Origin: Neisseria weaveri
GTDB lineage: Bacteria; Pseudomonadota; Gammaproteobacteria; Burkholderiales; Neisseriaceae
Length of the DNA: 64,000 nucleotides
Direction of reading: 5' to 3'
Assembly: GCF_900638685.1 (NCBI RefSeq)
Contig: NZ_LR134533.1
Location: forward strand, 186,001-250,000
Under the pieces are notes generated by a model. That model did no database searches. It saw nothing but the letters and a program-made list of their open reading frames with translations, and had not been told where the DNA came from. Both the position numbers and the translations under genes were made by a program. Each line of letters starts with the position of its first letter. The first letter of the stretch is position 1. Below are positions 1-9,397 of the stretch, piece by piece.

Positions 1-229
1 ACAAGTCAAACGCGGCTTGGCGGTATTAAGTTCTCCCGAACCCGAAGCAGCAGGCGCGGGCGTACAACTGGGAGGTGAAGAAGCAGGCATCATCATCAAC
101 AGCGCGGCAGACCCATCGGGCAACATCCATCTTGCCGTCATCAAGTTTTCCGCCGCCGAAGCGCAATTAAGTGGCACAAACGGCAATCCGCTGACACAAC
201 GACAGCTATTCTTTACCGTTGAAGCCTAA
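1..229 (+). CDS. C-terminal end of an unrecognised protein (5' truncated by window edge)
   Basis: The reading frame is open from base 2 with no stop before TAA at 227-229, so this is the last 75 or so residues of a gene that begins outside the window. The visible part is rich in Ala, Gly and Ser and ends in alternating hydrophobic residues (LTQRQLFFTVEA). Its pattern (GNIHLAVIKFSA, then Gly-rich turn, then a final beta strand) loosely resembles the end of a cohesin-like beta-sandwich, but that is only an impression. No catalytic motif is visible. A DUS-pair hairpin follows 40 bases later, consistent with a real gene end. I do not recognise the gene. Confidence 0.55.
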   Translation, partial: QVKRGLAVLSSPEPEAAGAGVQLGGEEAGIIINSAADPSGNIHLAVIKFSAAEAQLSGTNGNPLTQRQLFFTVEA

Positions 230-267
230 ATTGCCCGCAATCTCTGTCGATTTACATTCTTCATAAT

Positions 268-302
268 GAAAAGGCCGTCTGAAAATTTCAGACGGCCTTT
301 TC
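268..302. terminator. DUS-pair terminator between convergent genes
   Basis: A perfect inverted repeat with 17-base arms and one central base, made from two opposed copies of the DUS core and flanked by A and T tracts. It lies between the end of the plus-strand partial gene and the end of the minus-strand acetyltransferase gene, so it can serve both. Confidence 0.8.
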
Positions 303-366
303 AACCGACATATTACCGACATTGAATCAAGGCCTTGAAAACTGCAAACCGTCTCCAATCGGAAAA

Positions 367-627
367 TCACGCTTTCCGCTTTGCCAATACCGCTGCCGCA
401 TAATCACATGATGCCGTCAAACCCACCTGATGTTTTTTTGCCTCTTCAATTGCAGCCTCAACCAAAACCTTAGCCAAACCCTGCCCGCGAAAAGCCGGAT
501 CAACTACGGTATGGGTGATATTCCAAATGCCGTCTGAAATTTCATAATTTAAATGGCCTGCTTGTTCCCGACCGACCGATAAAATAAAGGTCCGGGTTTC
601 AGGAAAATGTTGCACCGCGTTTGTCAT
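367..627 (-). CDS. Small GNAT-fold N-acetyltransferase (YidJ/COG2388 type)
   Basis: An 86-residue protein that matches the short single-domain GNAT proteins of the YidJ/Gtn3 type. The segment ITHTVVDPAFRGQGLAKVL is the acetyl-CoA binding motif A (R-x-x-G-x-A/G), followed by the helix LVEAAIEEAKK and the usual conserved Cys-Asp-Tyr near the C-terminus. Length fits the family (about 90 residues). Start is ATG at 627 with a clear AAGGAG upstream. The substrate of such proteins is unknown; they are presumed cytoplasmic. It stands alone between two DUS hairpins. Confidence 0.85.
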   Translation of the reverse strand: MTNAVQHFPETRTFILSVGREQAGHLNYEISDGIWNITHTVVDPAFRGQGLAKVLVEAAIEEAKKHQVGLTASCDYAAAVLAKRKA

Positions 628-666
628 CCGTATCTCCTTAAAAAGTCTTGTGTTCGAGGATTAGTT

Positions 667-695
667 GAGGCCGTCTGAAATTTTCAGACGGCCTC
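667..695 (-). terminator. DUS-pair terminator after gloB
   Basis: Inverted DUS pair (gaggccgtctgaaa facing its complement) ten bases beyond the gloB stop codon, between gloB and the small acetyltransferase gene. Confidence 0.7.
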
Positions 696-704
696 GCTCT
701 ATGC

Positions 705-1451
705 TTAAAAACGGTTTTTTAATTCACGCATCGCTGCAAACACCTCTAAGTCGTTATGCAAGGCTTTGCCCGACAAGGCTTCAACACGCCGGGCAATCGC
801 CAGCACATGCACCCGCAAGAAAGGATTAACCTTACACTCGTGCTCCAAACGCACCGGCAATGTAGGCATTTTTTCAGACGCAGCGGCACGTGCGATGTCT
901 TGGTTTTCCGGCTCGATATGTGCGGCAAAGCGCAAATTGGCCGCCGTATATTCGTGCGCCGGATAAAACAGGGTTGCTTCATGCAAGGTCAGGTAACGCT
1001 GCAAACTGGCAAACATCTGCTGCGCCGTTCCGGTGAAAATCCGGCCGCAACCCGCGCTGAATAAGGTATCGCCGCAGAATACATGTTTATTGTCGGAAAC
1101 AGAAACAATATAGCTGAGATGGGAATCGGTATGGCCGTATGTTTCCCACACCTCTACGCTGCAATTTTCCCACTGCCAACGGCTTCCTTCGGCAACTTGA
1201 TTGTCCGCCGCACCAATATCGTGGTTGCCGAATATACGGCATTGCGGAAAAGACTCCAGCAACCCGGCAATGCCGCCGATATGGTCATGATGATGATGGG
1301 TAATCCAGATCTGCTCCAACGCCAAGCCGTGCTGTTTCAGATAAGCCAATACAGGCCCGGCCTCTCCGGGATCGACGCAAACCGCTTTACCGCCTTCTTG
1401 CAGCAACCAAATATAATTGTCTTGAAATGCCCGAACCGGCACAATCTTCAT
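705..1451 (-). CDS. gloB: Hydroxyacylglutathione hydrolase (glyoxalase II)
   Basis: A 248-residue metallo-beta-lactamase-fold enzyme that hydrolyses S-lactoylglutathione to lactate and glutathione, the second step of methylglyoxal detoxification, in the cytoplasm. The family N-terminus MKIVPVRAFQDNYIWLL and the binuclear metal motif THHHHDHIGG (THxHxDH, residues 51-57) are present; later ligand motifs (GHTDSH, FCGDTLF, YPAHEY) follow in the expected order. I place the start at 1451, not at the in-frame ATG at 1466, because GGAGA stands five bases before 1451 and the family begins there. Length is normal. Confidence 0.95.
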   Translation of the reverse strand: MKIVPVRAFQDNYIWLLQEGGKAVCVDPGEAGPVLAYLKQHGLALEQIWITHHHHDHIGGIAGLLESFPQCRIFGNHDIGAADNQVAEGSRWQWENCSVEVWETYGHTDSHLSYIVSVSDNKHVFCGDTLFSAGCGRIFTGTAQQMFASLQRYLTLHEATLFYPAHEYTAANLRFAAHIEPENQDIARAAASEKMPTLPVRLEHECKVNPFLRVHVLAIARRVEALSGKALHNDLEVFAAMRELKNRF

Positions 1452-1491
1452 GTTTGTCTCCGACATATTCTCATTGAGGCCGTCTGAAAAA

Positions 1492-2028
1492 TCAGCTGTT
1501 CAACAACCAATATTGCAGGCCGACCAGTGTTTTTCCGTCTTCGATTTCATTATTGAGAATGGCCGCTTTGATTTCTTCGCGACTCATCAATACGGTTTCG
1601 GTAAATTCGTCTTCATCGTTTTCCAAGCTGCTGCCTTCGCTGATACCTTCGGCCAAATAGAGATACATTTTTTCATCACAGAAACCGGGCGCAGTATAGA
1701 AAGTGTGCACCAATTTTGCCCGCTCGGCACGGTAACAGGTTTCCTCTTCCAGCTCGCGCAAAGCGCAGGCTTCAGTGTCTTCCCCGTCCACATCCAACTT
1801 CCCTGCCGGCAATTCCAGCAACGGTTTGCCCAAAGCGTAACGCCATTGGCGCACTAAAATTACTTTGTCGTCATCGGTTACCGCCAGCACGCAAGTCGCT
1901 CCGGGATGGCGGGCAACCAAGCGGCTGCTTTCCTTGCCGTTGGGCAGGCGGATTTTATCGCGGCTGATGGTTAAAAAAGTTCCTTCGAAAATCGGCTCGG
2001 AGCTGATTTTGGTTTCCGTTAAATCCAT
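1492..2028 (-). CDS. Nudix hydrolase, ADP-ribose pyrophosphatase-like
   Basis: A 178-residue Nudix protein. The Nudix box runs AGKLDVDGED...RELEEET, with one extra residue between the first Gly and Glu compared with the G-x5-E-x7-REUxEExGU consensus. The surrounding sequence (VRQWRYALGKPLLELPAGKL, then YTAPGFCDEKMYLYLAEG) is typical of NudF/ADP-ribose pyrophosphatases, which split ADP-ribose into AMP and ribose 5-phosphate. ATG at 2028 is preferred to the upstream ATG at 2070 because AAAGGA precedes it. The exact nucleotide substrate cannot be read from the sequence. Confidence 0.88.
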   Translation of the reverse strand: MDLTETKISSEPIFEGTFLTISRDKIRLPNGKESSRLVARHPGATCVLAVTDDDKVILVRQWRYALGKPLLELPAGKLDVDGEDTEACALRELEEETCYRAERAKLVHTFYTAPGFCDEKMYLYLAEGISEGSSLENDEDEFTETVLMSREEIKAAILNNEIEDGKTLVGLQYWLLNS

Positions 2029-2107
2029 AATTACTTTTCCTTTGCTCTCAATCGACAAACCGGATTCCAACTGCCATGCAATACGGTTTATCTGTAATTT
2101 CGTTCAT

Positions 2108-3400
2108 TCAAACAGCAAACAAATCAGGTCGTTGGACCGCTTGTTCGACTGCATCGGTTAATGTTTTCAATTCGTCGGGTTGAATGATATACGGCGGCAT
2201 CAAATAGACCAATTTGCCAAACGGCCGTATCCATACGCCCTGCTCGACAAAAAACGCCTGCATGGCCGCCATATCTACCGGCCTTCGCGTTTCCACTACG
2301 CCGACTGCGCCGATAATACGCACATCAGCCACTTCCGGATAAGCCGAAAATTTGGGTAAAACCGTCTGAAAATGCTGTTCGATGGCCGCAACTTGTTGCT
2401 GCCAGTGTCCGCGTTTCAAAATCTTCAAATTGGCTGCGGCTACCGCACAGGCTAAAGGATTACCCATAAATGTCGGACCGTGCATAAACACGCCTGCCTC
2501 GCCGCCGCATAAGGTTTCCGCCACATGACGGCGGGTAATGGTGGCCGACAGCGTCATCATACCGCCGGTCAATGCCTTGCCAATACACATAATATCCGGC
2601 ACCACATCGGCATGCTCACAGGCAAACAATTTGCCCGTACGTCCGAATCCTGTGGCAATTTCATCTAAAATCAGCAAAATGCCGTACTCATCGCACAGTT
2701 TCTTAACTTGACGGAGATATTCGGGATGATAAGCGCGCATACCGCCGGCACCCTGCAAAACCGGCTCCAAAATAACGGCGGCGATATTGTGATGCCCGGC
2801 TTCCAAGGCCGTCTGAAAAGGCAGGATATCTTCCGGCTGCCACACACCGCCGAAACGGCTTTGCGGCGCGGCTGCAAAAATATGTTCGGGAAGAAAACGC
2901 TTATAAAGCGTGTGCATAGAATTAATCGGATCGCAAACACTCATTGCGCCGAACGTATCGCCGTGATAGCCGCAGGAAACGGTTAGAAAACGGCTTCTCG
3001 GCTCACCCCGCGCATGCCAATACTGCAAAGCCATTTTTAATGCGGCTTCCACCGCAACAGAACCGGAATCCGCCAAAAAAATACATTCCAAACCTTGCGG
3101 CAAAACCGCTAATAATTCCCGGCACAATTCAACCGCAGGCTCATGTGTGATACCGCCAAACATCACATGCGGCATAATGTCCAACTGTTTTTTGGCCGCT
3201 TCGACCAATTCCGGGTGATTGTATCCATGTTGCGCACACCACCAAGAAGACATGCCGTCTATCAGCCTGCGCCCGTCAGCCAAGGTCAAGTACATCCCGT
3301 TACTGGAGGCAACCGGATACACCGGCAAAGGGCGAATCATCGAAGTGTAAGGATGCCAAATATGTTTCCTGTCAAAATCCAAGTGTTCCAAAGTCAGCAT
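2108..3400 (-). CDS. bioA: Adenosylmethionine-8-amino-7-oxononanoate aminotransferase
   Basis: A class III PLP aminotransferase of biotin synthesis that moves the amino group of S-adenosylmethionine to 8-amino-7-oxononanoate, giving 7,8-diaminononanoate. Diagnostic pieces: HIWHPYTSM near the N-terminus, DGMSSWWCAQHGYNHPEL, SCGYHGDTFGAMSVCDP, and the PLP site LILDEIATGFGRTGKLFACE followed by the Schiff-base Lys in CIGKALTGG. About 430 residues, the usual size. The in-frame codon at 3409 is TTG, so ATG at 3400 is preferred; neither has a strong ribosome site. A DUS is embedded in the gene near 2810, and a further DUS lies just upstream of the start. No other bio gene is in the window. Confidence 0.95.
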   Translation of the reverse strand: MLTLEHLDFDRKHIWHPYTSMIRPLPVYPVASSNGMYLTLADGRRLIDGMSSWWCAQHGYNHPELVEAAKKQLDIMPHVMFGGITHEPAVELCRELLAVLPQGLECIFLADSGSVAVEAALKMALQYWHARGEPRSRFLTVSCGYHGDTFGAMSVCDPINSMHTLYKRFLPEHIFAAAPQSRFGGVWQPEDILPFQTALEAGHHNIAAVILEPVLQGAGGMRAYHPEYLRQVKKLCDEYGILLILDEIATGFGRTGKLFACEHADVVPDIMCIGKALTGGMMTLSATITRRHVAETLCGGEAGVFMHGPTFMGNPLACAVAAANLKILKRGHWQQQVAAIEQHFQTVLPKFSAYPEVADVRIIGAVGVVETRRPVDMAAMQAFFVEQGVWIRPFGKLVYLMPPYIIQPDELKTLTDAVEQAVQRPDLFAV

Positions 3401-3522
3401 ATACGTCAAAGGCCGTCTGAAAACGCCATTATATAGTCAATCAAATGACATTCATACTCGACGGCCCGCTTGAAACCCCATTCTGCAAAAACACAAACAG
3501 CCAAACTTCAATGCTTTAACCA

Positions 3523-4197
3523 CTACAGCAAGCCGCGTTCGGCAAACGAAACCGCCCGTTGCGCGGTAACAATAAAATGATCCAGCAACCGCACATCCAC
3601 CAATTCCAACGCCTGCCGCAAACGCTTGGTAAAAGCAACATCTTCCGGCGACGGCTCGGGAGAACCGCCCGGATGATTATGCGCTAAAATAATCGAAGCC
3701 GCATGTTGATCCAAAGCAAGCTTCACGACCTCCCGAACATAAACCGTATTTTCCGATACCGTACCCCGGCTAAGCTCCCGTTCTGCAATCAACTGGTTTT
3801 GCTGATTCAGGAACAACACCATACTGACTTCAACCTTCTCCAAACCCAACTGCAAACGCAAAAAATCCAACACATTTTCAGGCGAAGTAAACACAGGCTG
3901 CTGCCGTAATTCCTCACTCAAAACCCGCCTTCCTATTTCACGGACTACGGCAAACTGCGTATAACCGGCCAGCCCCATTCCCTTATAACGCGATAATACT
4001 TTTGCCTCCGCACTCAACAAGTTCCCCAAACTGCCAAATTCATTCAGCAAATAACGTGCTAAATCCACCGCACTCATGCCGCGCGTCCCGACCCGCAATA
4101 AAACCGCCAGCAATTCGGCATCACTCAAAGCAGCAGCACCCCGCTCCAACAATTTCTCACGCGGGCGCTCACCTTCCGGCCATTGTTTGATACTCAT
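3523..4197 (-). CDS. radC: RadC/UPF0758 JAB-domain protein
   Basis: A 224-residue RadC family protein: N-terminal helix-hairpin-helix-like region (WPEGERPREKLLERG ... LSDAELLAVLLRVG) and a C-terminal JAB/JAMM domain with the metal motif HNHPGGSPEPSPED. The name suggests DNA repair, but the role of the family is not settled. Start ATG at 4197 has AGGTG upstream. It is a single gene on the minus strand with an AT-rich upstream region. Confidence 0.93.
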   Translation of the reverse strand: MSIKQWPEGERPREKLLERGAAALSDAELLAVLLRVGTRGMSAVDLARYLLNEFGSLGNLLSAEAKVLSRYKGMGLAGYTQFAVVREIGRRVLSEELRQQPVFTSPENVLDFLRLQLGLEKVEVSMVLFLNQQNQLIAERELSRGTVSENTVYVREVVKLALDQHAASIILAHNHPGGSPEPSPEDVAFTKRLRQALELVDVRLLDHFIVTAQRAVSFAERGLL

Positions 4198-4285
4198 TTG
4201 ACACCTATAAATAATTAAAGTAACTATACATTTAATAATAATGTCAAATATAATCTATGTTTAATTATCTGTACAACAAACAATA

Positions 4286-4319
4286 AAAAAAGGCCGTCTG
4301 AATTTCAGACGGCCTTTTT
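4286..4319 (-). terminator. DUS-pair terminator after the lipoprotein gene
   Basis: Inverted DUS pair with A-rich and T-rich flanks (stem of about 16 bases, two to four loop bases), about 30 bases past the end of the 4348-4830 gene. Confidence 0.8.
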
Positions 4320-4347
4320 ACCGTAATCAAATACACAAGCCTTTTAC

Positions 4348-4830
4348 TTATTGCAAAGGTTTCATATGCATCACTTCCATCAAGAAGTTGGTGAATGCAG
4401 GGTTAGAAGGCTTGGCACTCATATTAGGCCAACGCTGCTGCCAGCCTTTGAGTGCATTTTGAATGTATAGTTTGGATTGCGCAGTCGTAATCGCTCCTCT
4501 TTGACTGTCAACCGCAGAACGCAGATAAACCTCATACATACTGTCATCCACGCTGTTGCGCCCCACCAAACGGATACGGAAACGGTTCAAATACTGAGCC
4601 GCCTGCACTTTGGTAATCTCGCCTTGGCTGACCTGATAGCTTAAGCGCGTTGCCTCGTCACGGATTTTGGAAACGTCCGCCCAATGCGTTTGAGACAATC
4701 GGTAAGCACGGGGCTTCTCAATCTGACTGTCGCTTTGGTATACAGGAACCTGCTTCAGCGTCGGAAGGTAAACCGTTTCACAACCTGCCAAAGCAGCCAA
4801 TAAGATAAGTAAAGGAATTTGCTTTTTCAT
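4348..4830 (-). CDS. Predicted lipoprotein of unknown function
   Basis: A 160-residue protein with a typical lipoprotein signal: MKKQIPLLILLAALAGC, lipobox LAGC with Cys at residue 17. The mature part has no Cys and is mostly helical and charged (RLSQTHWADVSKIRDEATRLSYQVSQG), with a Trp-rich C-terminal part (ALKGWQQRWPNM). I do not recognise a named domain. It stands alone, ended by a DUS hairpin. The residue after the Cys is Glu, which suggests outer-membrane sorting by the usual rule; function is unknown. Confidence 0.8.
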   Translation of the reverse strand: MKKQIPLLILLAALAGCETVYLPTLKQVPVYQSDSQIEKPRAYRLSQTHWADVSKIRDEATRLSYQVSQGEITKVQAAQYLNRFRIRLVGRNSVDDSMYEVYLRSAVDSQRGAITTAQSKLYIQNALKGWQQRWPNMSAKPSNPAFTNFLMEVMHMKPLQ

Positions 4831-4998
4831 ACGGGCTATTATAATCAGATTTAAACCTTAATCCAAATTCTTGCGAATAAACGGATGAAAAATCAGCTTA
4901 ATTGCAACATTTGAAACCGCCTACACCTGCCACTCCGACACCGGCAAGCGCCGTGTAAAACACGGCGTATCGCTTATTTTTCTTTGTATTAAGGCAAT

Positions 4999-5931
4999 TT
5001 AAGCCAAATCTGCAAAAAGCGGCGTAGACAAATAACGTTCGCCATAAGAAGGAATCAAAACCACAATCAATTTGCCTTCGTTTTCAGGTTTTGCAGCCAA
5101 CTGCAATGCACTCCACACTGCCGCACCGGAAGAAATACCCACCAAGATACCTTCTTTTTCAGCCATCAGGCGCGCAGTTTGAAACGCTGCCTCATTCGGC
5201 ACTTGGATCACTTCATCGTAAACACCGGTATTCAAAACACTCGGAACAAACCCTGCGCCGATACCTTGAATCGGATGAGGACCTTTCTCGCCGCCACTCA
5301 AAACCGGAGAGGCTTGAGGCTCCACAGCCACAATTTGAACCGACTCTTTACGTGATTTCAAAACTTCGCCCACACCGGTTACCGTACCTCCGGTACCGAC
5401 ACCGGCTACAAAAATATCCACTTGTCCGTCGGTATCGCGCCAAATTTCCTCTGCGGTCGTCTCACGGTGGATTTTCGGATTGGCCTCATTATCAAATTGG
5501 CGCGGCATAAAATAAGTGTTCGGATTTTCATCTACCAAAGCCTGAGCCTTGGCAATTGCACCACCCATACCCTCTGCCGCAGGCGTCAAAATCAATTCTG
5601 CTCCGAAAGCCCGCAACAACATACGCCGCTCTTTACTCATGCTTTCCGGCATGGTAATTGCCAGCTTGTATCCTTTGGCAGCACAAACCATAGCCAAACC
5701 GATACCGGTATTACCACTGGTTGCCTCGACAATCACGGTATTTTTATTGATCTTACCTTCCTGTTCGGCAGCCTCGATCATAGACGCGGCAATACGGTCT
5801 TTCACGCTGTTGCCGGGATTAAAAAACTCCAGTTTTGCCACTACGCGTCCGGGCAAACCTTCAGTCAGGCGGTTCAATTGTACCAAAGGGGTATTGCCGA
5901 TTAAATCCGTAATACTGTTTGCGATATTCAT
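4999..5931 (-). CDS. cysK: Cysteine synthase A (O-acetylserine sulfhydrylase)
   Basis: A PLP beta-family enzyme of about 310 residues making cysteine from O-acetylserine and sulfide. The PLP lysine is K44 in [10 protein letters not shown], followed by the substrate loop [10 protein letters not shown] and the Gly-rich phosphate loop [12 protein letters not shown]. Start at 5931 ([17 protein letters not shown]) is preferred to ATG at 5946: the codons ATGGAG of the longer reading form the ribosome site (GGAG) for the shorter one, and the family begins at this point. Monocistronic. Confidence 0.95.
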   Translation of the reverse strand: MNIANSITDLIGNTPLVQLNRLTEGLPGRVVAKLEFFNPGNSVKDRIAASMIEAAEQEGKINKNTVIVEATSGNTGIGLAMVCAAKGYKLAITMPESMSKERRMLLRAFGAELILTPAAEGMGGAIAKAQALVDENPNTYFMPRQFDNEANPKIHRETTAEEIWRDTDGQVDIFVAGVGTGGTVTGVGEVLKSRKESVQIVAVEPQASPVLSGGEKGPHPIQGIGAGFVPSVLNTGVYDEVIQVPNEAAFQTARLMAEKEGILVGISSGAAVWSALQLAAKPENEGKLIVVLIPSYGERYLSTPLFADLA

Positions 5932-6041
5932 CGTGTCGGGCTCCATAAAATAAAATCAGATACAGCCTGAATCATAACCTGTAAAAAAACAAAAAACCAA
6001 TAGCACTTGTCTCTTTACTTATAACTTTTGGTTTTAAATGC

Positions 6042-6737
6042 TCAATAACGTACTTCCAATAAATTCAATACGATTGAGGCCGTCTGAAAAAGTGCGGCTA
6101 ACATCAAACCCGCATTCAACTGTTTACTGCTGAAATAATGCGGCGACTGCTTCATAATAACCGAGCGGTGCAGATAAAACACAGACATCAAAACCGCTTG
6201 TGCAATAAACCAATACCCCGGCTTTAAAACATAAATATTCAACATCGCCGCAGCAATATAGGCCGTAATACCGTTTGGAAACTGATACCAAACCATCACA
6301 CCAAATAATAAAAACACCAAACTGAGCAATACATTGCTAACGGCAAACAGGCTTAAAAACACCGACCCGCCTTCAAAATGCCAGCCACCCGGCTGTTCCG
6401 TTTTTTTCCAGCGGTTTAAAAAGAAAAACAGGCTGCCCAGCGTAACATACAAATGGGGAAGATAAAGCGGACTCAAGCGAGTAATTCCCCAAATGCCTGG
6501 CAACAACTTTGCGCCGATAATGCCAACACCTAGCCACAGCAACACCGAAGCCCACAACCACTGGAACTCTCCTGCACGGAATGCCGCCGCTAAAAAGACC
6601 ACGATATACAAGCCGGCCAGCCAGAAATTTAAATCCATCATCAACATCAACCCGATACTGCTACAAATTACCGATATTGCATAATAAAGCAGCCGCAAAA
6701 CCGCCCGACCGCCGCCACTTCCAACATCCGTCTGCAA
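6042..6737 (-). CDS. Integral membrane protein of unknown function
   Basis: A 231-residue protein with about six to seven hydrophobic helices (for example LLYYAISVICSSIGLMLMM, YIVVFLAAAF, ASVLLWLGVGIIGA, YVTLGSLFFFL, VFLSLFAVSNVLLSLVFLLF and a C-terminal helix LMLAALFQTASIVLNLL). Start appears to be TTG at 6737 with AGG about eight bases upstream. It begins 29 bases after dapF on the same strand, so the two are probably co-transcribed. A DUS lies inside the C-terminal coding part near 6080. No domain recognised; inner-membrane location is inferred from the hydrophobicity only. Confidence 0.75.
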   Translation of the reverse strand: MQTDVGSGGGRAVLRLLYYAISVICSSIGLMLMMDLNFWLAGLYIVVFLAAAFRAGEFQWLWASVLLWLGVGIIGAKLLPGIWGITRLSPLYLPHLYVTLGSLFFFLNRWKKTEQPGGWHFEGGSVFLSLFAVSNVLLSLVFLLFGVMVWYQFPNGITAYIAAAMLNIYVLKPGYWFIAQAVLMSVFYLHRSVIMKQSPHYFSSKQLNAGLMLAALFQTASIVLNLLEVRY

Positions 6738-6766
6738 GCCCGCTACCTAACGGTTTGCACACAGCT

Positions 6767-7618
6767 TCAATATAAGATTTCACCCTCAAAGACCGTTTCT
6801 GCCGGCCCCGTCATCATAACATCTTGACCCGGAGCCCATTCAATAAACAGCTCCCCTCCCGGAAGGCTGACCTGTACAGGTACGCCGGCTGACAACAGAC
6901 CCAAACGTACGCCTGCAACAACAGCCGCACACGCTCCTGTACCGCAAGCCTGAGTTTCACCGACACCGCGCTCATAAACACGCAAGCGGATGTGCTCCTT
7001 ATCCACCACCTGCATAAATCCGACATTTACCCGTTGAGGGAACTGAATATGAGGCTCGATTTGAGCACCAAGCCTGTCTACGGGTGCAGAGGCAACATCG
7101 TCGACCACCAATACAGCATGCGGATTGCCCATATTCACACAGGAAACGCCAACCTTATCCGAACCAAGAACTACCTGATAAACCAACGCGTCATCAGGCT
7201 CTTCCGCCATAGCCGCAAAGGGAATTTCAGACGGCCTCAACTTCGGCTGCCCCATATTCACGATAACCAATCCCGAATCGGCAAGCTTAGGGAAAATAAT
7301 ACCTTTCGCAGTTTCGACCACAATCTCTTTTTTATCGGTCAAATGTTTATCTGCCACGAAACGTACAAAACAGCGTGCACCATTGCCGCACTGTTCCACC
7401 TCGCTGCCGTCGGCATTGAATATACGGTAGCGGAAATCCACTGCTTCAGAAGAAGCTTTCTCTACCAAAAGCAACTGGTCAAAACCGATTCCGGTATGCC
7501 TGTTCGACCACTTGGTTAAAGGAGCTGCCAAAGGATCAAAAACTTGGCTGATACCGTCCACCACCATAAAGTCATTGCCCAAGCCATGCATTTTTGTAAA
7601 TTTAAGTTTCTTTTTCAT
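6767..7618 (-). CDS. dapF: Diaminopimelate epimerase
   Basis: Converts LL- to meso-diaminopimelate for lysine and peptidoglycan synthesis. Both catalytic cysteines are present in their motifs: QCGNGARC in the N-terminal half and [11 protein letters not shown] in the C-terminal half; [11 protein letters not shown] near the start is diagnostic. The length of 283 residues is normal. ATG at 7618 has GGAG at good spacing. A DUS is read inside the gene as RPSE near 7230. The gene is first in a probable two-gene unit with the downstream membrane protein. Confidence 0.96.
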   Translation of the reverse strand: MKKKLKFTKMHGLGNDFMVVDGISQVFDPLAAPLTKWSNRHTGIGFDQLLLVEKASSEAVDFRYRIFNADGSEVEQCGNGARCFVRFVADKHLTDKKEIVVETAKGIIFPKLADSGLVIVNMGQPKLRPSEIPFAAMAEEPDDALVYQVVLGSDKVGVSCVNMGNPHAVLVVDDVASAPVDRLGAQIEPHIQFPQRVNVGFMQVVDKEHIRLRVYERGVGETQACGTGACAAVVAGVRLGLLSAGVPVQVSLPGGELFIEWAPGQDVMMTGPAETVFEGEILY

Positions 7619-8177
7619 CTTCGCTCCGTATGCCGTATCCCGAAACTTAACCGATAACTATCGTCATTTAGTGGATATAAAGACTGACATTATAATATAG
7701 ATATTCAGGCAATCCAGACTTCCAAACAAAACCTTATTTTTCCCAAACAATTAATTTATATGCAAATTAATTAATTTACCTTTTTACTGTAACATTAAAA
7801 CAACATTGATAAAATATCCAAAATTCATAAAAAAAACGTAAAGATAGCTTAATAAAAGTTAAAACACAAAATGCATAAATATATAAACCATTAATTTCAA
7901 CAATTTATCAAACTATTCATATTCAAAATGCCGTTTTACCGCTATCAAAAAACAAACCGCTTATCTAAAAAATAATCCTTTTGTCGAAGTATTTTTAATA
8001 GAAACTATTGCAACCAAAAAAAATTAATCACAAAATAGCCAAAAATAATTAACGGAAGTATTCCAAAATTAATTATTTCAAAAACCAAAAAATAAAATAT
8101 ACCAAATCAATAATATTAACCTTTGCCGCAGCATATTAAAAACCTGCATTTCAGGATTTAACTTTAGGAGCGAAACG
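7619..8177. other. AT-rich intergenic region between divergent genes
   Basis: About 560 bases, strikingly AT-rich, with no open frame of substance and several short AT palindromes (for example around 7764-7777). It separates dapF (minus) from the TonB-like gene (plus) and must hold both promoters. I can assign no specific regulator site. Confidence 0.6.
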
Positions 8178-8501
8178 ATGAAATTCCGCCACATTATCTC
8201 TACTGCCGTTGCTTTAACTGTATTGGGTTTATCTCAAACCACATTGGCTAAAGATATCGTTTTTTATCAAAAAGCTTCGGAAGCAACCAGCCCGGTCAGT
8301 GGCAATTTGGCTATGCGTTTTACCATTAAAGAAGACGGTTCTGTAAATAACATCCGCATTACCCGCAGCAGCGGTTCTCAGGAAGTTGACTCTCAAGCGG
8401 TGTCATGGATGCAGACCCAGTCCATGTCTCCGGCTACCAAAAACGGTCAAGCTATTGAACTGAGCATCGTAAAAGAAATTAAATTCTCCAAAACTATCTA
8501 A
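8178..8501 (+). CDS. Small periplasmic protein with a TonB C-terminal-like domain
   Basis: A 107-residue protein with a cleavable signal peptide (MKFRHIISTAVALTVLGLSQTTLA|KD). The mature 80 or so residues read like a lone TonB C-terminal domain: MRFTIKEDGSVNNIRITRSSGSQEVDSQAVSWMQTQ matches the strand-helix pattern of TonB-family beta-alpha-beta domains (F.I..dG.V...i..SSG...lD..A...). There is no membrane anchor and no Pro-rich linker, so it cannot act as a classical TonB. Start ATG at 8178 has AGGAG upstream. An intrinsic terminator follows at once. Function unknown. Confidence 0.75.
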   Translation: MKFRHIISTAVALTVLGLSQTTLAKDIVFYQKASEATSPVSGNLAMRFTIKEDGSVNNIRITRSSGSQEVDSQAVSWMQTQSMSPATKNGQAIELSIVKEIKFSKTI

Positions 8502-8532
8502 CTAACTAAATATAACAAAACCTTACCCGCTT

Positions 8533-8563
8533 AGAGCATCTTTACTGATGCTCTTTTTTTATT
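8533..8563 (+). terminator. Intrinsic terminator
   Basis: AGAGCATC, a short loop, GATGCTCT and a run of seven T. A rare case here of a terminator not built from DUS copies. It ends the TonB-like gene. Confidence 0.85.
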
Positions 8564-8678
8564 TGCTTTTCCGGCATAGACCGATATGTCAAAATGCCGA
8601 TATACTTTAAAAACAAGCACTAAAACTGCTAAAAAATTCGGCCGTAGCACTATCCCTATACCCATGTCAGGAGAGATT

Positions 8679-9161
8679 ATGAAATACCTTACCCTCAGTA
8701 CCATCACCGTTATGCTTTGCGCATGTACAGCCGGAACGCCCGGCGTATCCGTAGGTTTGGGGCTCGGCACCAACATCGGCAGTCATGTCGGCTTGGGAAC
8801 ATCCATTAATATTCCTGTAGGCCTGAAAAACAAACCCGCCGGCTCGGACAACAGTGGCATTAATGTGATTGAAGAACAAATCATCACCTATTTCGATGCC
8901 AAAGGCGGCACCAGCGACCTGGCCGTTAAAGGAGGATTTTACCGTCAGTTGATAAAAAAACGTGGCAATGAATATATCGTCCAAGACTTTTACGGCGACA
9001 ACAGCAAAAAACGGACCGATCCCTATATCCTGCCACGCGAACGTTTGATGACATTTAAAACCCACCCGATCAACGGGACATTAACCACTTACGCCTATAA
9101 CGGCAATATTATGCAGCAGCAAACCTATCAAAACGATAAATTAATCAAAGCCAGCTATTAA
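8679..9161 (+). CDS. Predicted lipoprotein sharing a domain with the convergent MORN-like gene
   Basis: A 160-residue protein. Start at 8679 (MKYLTLSTITVMLCAC) has CAGGAGAG just upstream and gives a lipoprotein signal with Cys at 14 or 16; an upstream in-frame ATG at 8586 would bury the signal. A Gly-rich segment (GVSVGLGLGTNIGSHVGLGT) is followed by a domain of about 90 residues whose pattern YFDAKG...FYRQ...YIVQDFY...KK..DPYIL...GTLTTYAYNG recurs in the neighbouring gene at 9398-10138. No known family name can be given. A DUS-pair terminator follows. Confidence 0.75.
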   Translation: MKYLTLSTITVMLCACTAGTPGVSVGLGLGTNIGSHVGLGTSINIPVGLKNKPAGSDNSGINVIEEQIITYFDAKGGTSDLAVKGGFYRQLIKKRGNEYIVQDFYGDNSKKRTDPYILPRERLMTFKTHPINGTLTTYAYNGNIMQQQTYQNDKLIKASY

Positions 9162-9172
9162 TGTTACTTATC

Positions 9173-9200
9173 AGGCCGTCTGAAAATTTCAGACGGCCTT
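9173..9200 (+). terminator. DUS-pair terminator
   Basis: Inverted DUS pair followed by a T tract, 12 bases past the stop codon of the 8679-9161 lipoprotein gene. Confidence 0.8.
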
Positions 9201-9339
9201 TTTACACCCAACCTACTCTTTCGGCAGCCGGCTTAAACATTATCCGGTTTTATCGTTTGACCCTGCTCCAACGATAGACAGCCTTACCGCTTTATACAAA
9301 AGCCGAGTTTACTCAAGTTAAAACATACCCAATATCGAA

Positions 9340-9366
9340 AGGCCGTCTGAAATTTTCAGACGGCCT
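9340..9366 (-). terminator. DUS-pair terminator
   Basis: Inverted DUS pair about 30 bases past the end of the minus-strand MORN-like gene. Confidence 0.7.
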
Positions 9367-9397
9367 CATTGCAAAACACTACACTATTCAATCATGA